From: a virus
Length of the DNA: 40,824 nt
Strand: one strand, 5' to 3'
Virus record (IMG/VR): IMGVR_UViG_3300046692_000061
Span: 1 to 40,824 of that record
Notes under the pieces: model-generated
Database searches by the model: none
The model's input: only the letters and a program-made list of their open reading frames with translations
Told to the model about the DNA's origin: nothing
Made by a program: the position numbers and the translations under genes
Part shown: positions 39,239 through 40,824 of the stretch, one piece after another
How positions within the stretch are numbered: the stretch's first letter is position 1
How the letters are laid out: every line of letters starts with the position of its first letter

Positions 39239-39468
39239 CGCCTTTGCTCCAGGTCAGTGGTTATTGCCTGGACGACAACCGGTCCGAGCAAGCGAATGCC
39301 CTGCTTGTCGTCTTTGAAGGCACGATTGATTCGACCCTCTGCCGCCTCAAGTGCCTGTTTGTAAACCTGCTCGAGATTGCAACCTGGCCCCCAGGAGCCG
39401 AGGTTGCTCAACTCGATGGTCAGAGTGACCTTTGCACCTGTCCTGGTTCGTACGACTGGCTTTGCCAT
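39235..39468 (-). CDS. Small hypothetical protein
   Basis: A 77-residue basic protein with a beta-rich start (AKVTLTIELSNLGSWGPG) and a helix (LEQVYKQALEAAEGRI), not recognised. ATGA and TAATG overlaps on either side place it in the leftward operon. Confidence 0.58.
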   Translation of the reverse strand: MAKPVVRTRTGAKVTLTIELSNLGSWGPGCNLEQVYKQALEAAEGRINRAFKDDKQGIRLLGPVVVQAITTDLEQRR

Positions 39469-39785
39469 TACGCCTCCTGCGGATACGTGCCCACTTCGCC
39501 CTGGTCGGCGGCGTTGGCGGCTTGGATGATTGCCTCGCGGCGAGACTTGATCAGCGCGACCAGTTCGTGTCGGTCTATTTCCTTGGCGCCCAGCTGTACG
39601 GCGCGGGCGCGCTTGGTCAGGCAGATGTCATAGTGGCTCTTCACCGAGCCGGGGAACTGATGCCCGCGCCGCGCTATGCCGATCTTGGCGGCCATGGCGT
39701 GCAGCTCTTCCTCGGTGTCGGCGAGCATGTGGCACATCTTCATGCGCCGGTAGGGGATCTGTTCGTTGTCGACATAGACGGTCAT
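39468..39785 (-). CDS. DUF4031-family protein
   Basis: A 105-residue protein matching DUF4031: MTVYVDN at the start, MCHMLADTEEELHAMAAKIG, then HYDICLTKRARAVQLGA. Family of unknown function, common in phages and some bacteria. Overlaps the cupin-like gene (ATGA) and the next gene (one base). Confidence 0.78.
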   Translation of the reverse strand: MTVYVDNEQIPYRRMKMCHMLADTEEELHAMAAKIGIARRGHQFPGSVKSHYDICLTKRARAVQLGAKEIDRHELVALIKSRREAIIQAANAADQGEVGTYPQEA

Positions 39786-40309
39786 GGCTTCTCACCTGTG
39801 TAGATGCGCCAATCAACCTTCTTGCCGTTCACCATGAAGCCCCAGTCAACTTTCCAGCGGCTGGTGATGAATAGAGTCCACACTCCATTCGGCGACACCT
39901 CGTCGATGCGGTGGAATTCGCCATGTTGCAACTCGGCTGTGTCACCAGGTTCTCGCCATACCGGGATGTCGGTATATCCGCCAACCACCCAGAACCTTCG
40001 GCGCTCTTCTTTGTAGAAGCCCCGCAATATCACGGTACGGGCGTTCCATGGGTGATCATGAAGATCGCGATCAGCGTCCGGCCGCTTGATGTGGTGAATC
40101 CGAATCGACCACGGGAACCACACCAGCTTCCCTTTGTGAGTCATGCGGTCGTACGGGTTGAACAGCCACCAGCGGCCCATGTACATCTCGGTGCCGTCGG
40201 CGGACATGATGTGCTGGTAAGGCGTGCGCTGGGCGCGGGCAATCAACCAGTCGGCAACCGCAGGGCGCGCCAGCAGCTTGGCAAGCAGGCGCCAGATCAG
40301 ATCTTTCAT
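39782..40309 (-). CDS. Cupin-like phage protein
   Basis: A 175-residue protein starting at ATG 40309 with AGGGA upstream (40330 is an alternative). Residues 60-165 have cupin motifs: DLHDHPWNARTVILRGFY with two His, and GEFHRIDE, then VWTLFITSR. Likely a small-molecule or metal-binding beta barrel; function unknown. Two palindromes lie directly before its start and may control it. Confidence 0.65.
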   Translation of the reverse strand: MKDLIWRLLAKLLARPAVADWLIARAQRTPYQHIMSADGTEMYMGRWWLFNPYDRMTHKGKLVWFPWSIRIHHIKRPDADRDLHDHPWNARTVILRGFYKEERRRFWVVGGYTDIPVWREPGDTAELQHGEFHRIDEVSPNGVWTLFITSRWKVDWGFMVNGKKVDWRIYTGEKP

Positions 40310-40321
40310 TTGAGTGTCCCT

Positions 40322-40367
40322 GTAACCCATTCAGGTTACTTTTCGAGATGTAACCTCTGGAGGTTAC
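40322..40367. promoter_or_regulatory. Twin GTAACC palindromes
   Basis: GTAACC-N6-GGTTAC occurs at 40322-40339 and again at 40350-40367, exactly 28 bp apart, each followed by TTTT on the plus strand. The second is nearly a perfect 18-bp palindrome (8-bp arms). They lie in the 85 bp between the PAPS-reductase-like and cupin-like genes, just before the latter's binding site. A dimeric regulator site is the likely reading. Confidence 0.65.
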
Positions 40368-40394
40368 TTTTGGGTTGGTCAGGCGGATGGCTGG

Positions 40395-40824
40395 TCAGCC
40401 ACCGCAATAGCCTGAGTCGCATTTGTTGATCGGAAACAACTGCATCTGATCTCGCGCTCTTGGAGCGTCCGCCCACTTCAGAACGGCGCGAATACCCACG
40501 GCATTCTTTCTACGCCCAGGCCGGAACATGACCCGCGCCTTGCCTTTCTTGGTGAACCCAAGCTGCTGCTCGGTGATGTCGATGATCTGTATGCGGTCCT
40601 CGGTCAGCACCCGAAGTTCGTCAATGTTCGCATTGATGCACGGATAGCACTCGTTGGACCGGTGCGGCAGTGGCTCGAATCCAGCCCTGGACAACAATTG
40701 ATTACGCATCACGTCGTCGTGGCGAACCAGCGGCTGCCACAGCTCTCGACCACCATGCCGCTCCGACTCGATAACGTGTTCAGGCGCATCTGCTCGATGG
40801 GCGCTTTCCGATCTGCGAACGCCT
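40395..40824 (-). CDS. PAPS-reductase-like protein, 3' part only
   Basis: The reading frame is open from the window's right edge to 40395, 143 codons. The visible part has GVRRSESAHRADAPEHVIES, then HGGRELWQPLV, RNQLLSRAGFEPL and the Cys motif ECYPCINAN, as in phage phosphoadenosine phosphosulfate reductase-family proteins. The N-terminal P-loop domain (SGGKDS-type) must lie beyond the edge. Phage members may act in nucleic acid or sulfur metabolism; the true role is unknown. An ATG at 40712 is internal, not the start. Confidence 0.75.
   Translation of the reverse strand, partial: GVRRSESAHRADAPEHVIESERHGGRELWQPLVRHDDVMRNQLLSRAGFEPLPHRSNECYPCINANIDELRVLTEDRIQIIDITEQQLGFTKKGKARVMFRPGRRKNAVGIRAVLKWADAPRARDQMQLFPINKCDSGYCGG

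Noticed and set aside
1-40824. Closed circular genome with ends joined
   Set aside because: Joining 40824 to 1 puts a TGA at positions 24-26 (minus strand) about ten codons into the PAPS-reductase-like gene and gives no N-terminal domain, so sequence is missing between the ends.
1-40824. CRISPR array, insertion sequence or transposase
   Set aside because: No regularly spaced long repeats and no transposase-like protein were seen; the only arrays are the short ori-type repeats.

Overview
The window looks like one temperate, contractile-tailed (myovirus-type) bacteriophage genome from a Pseudomonas host, opened inside its leftward early operon. Pseudomonas is inferred from a DUF1654-type protein (a family I know from Pseudomonadaceae), GC-rich coding sequence and an attachment core that copies the 3' part of a tRNA-Leu(UAG) gene. 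Phage identity rests on an unbroken lambdoid-style order: immunity, replication, nin-type genes, antiterminator-position gene, lysis, head, tail, lysis, att, integrase.

Layout. 1-392: leftward promoter PL with an operator in its spacer and a boxA antitermination element in its leader. 392-1902: an SOS-box-controlled DUF1654 gene, a LexA/CI-type repressor on the minus strand and a rightward promoter PR driving a Cro-like gene; the same 13-bp operator core sits in both PL and PR. 1934-8715: rightward early operon of small regulators, an antirepressor-like protein, a replication initiator whose gene carries iteron-like repeats (candidate origin), a DnaC-type loader, many overlapping small genes, NinB, NinG and a protein in the Q antiterminator position. 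8716-9372: candidate late promoter, three stacked terminators and a structured noncoding stretch.

9373-34554 is the late operon: spanin-like pair, holin, portal, Mu-F-like head protein, protease/scaffold, cement, major capsid, connector and completion proteins, sheath, tube, tail chaperone with a -1 extension, tape measure with a lysozyme domain, a compact baseplate, a collar-type fibre, then unusually the terminase pair, a large tailspike, a glycosyltransferase cassette with its own promoter and terminator, endolysin, and an embedded Rz/Rz1 pair. 34586-35248 is a second SOS-box unit encoding a UmuD'-like protein that lacks the self-cleavage segment. 35274-35491 is the attP region. 35501-40824, all leftward, holds integrase, an excisionase-like protein, several small hypothetical genes, a cupin-like protein, a pair of palindromes and a PAPS-reductase-like gene cut by the window end.

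How it works together (inference): CI represses PL and PR in the lysogen. DNA damage would lift LexA from the DUF1654 and UmuD'-like genes. The CI hinge has Met-Gly where cleavable repressors usually have Ala-Gly or Cys-Gly, so the SOS-controlled gene next to cI is a candidate inducer. The left operon runs toward int through a boxA leader; late transcription probably needs a Q-like protein to pass the stacked terminators. Because att lies between the late genes and int, the sequence is in attP order (free phage, or the junction of tandem prophages), not the order of a single integrated prophage. The two window ends do not join in frame, so some left-operon sequence is missing between them.
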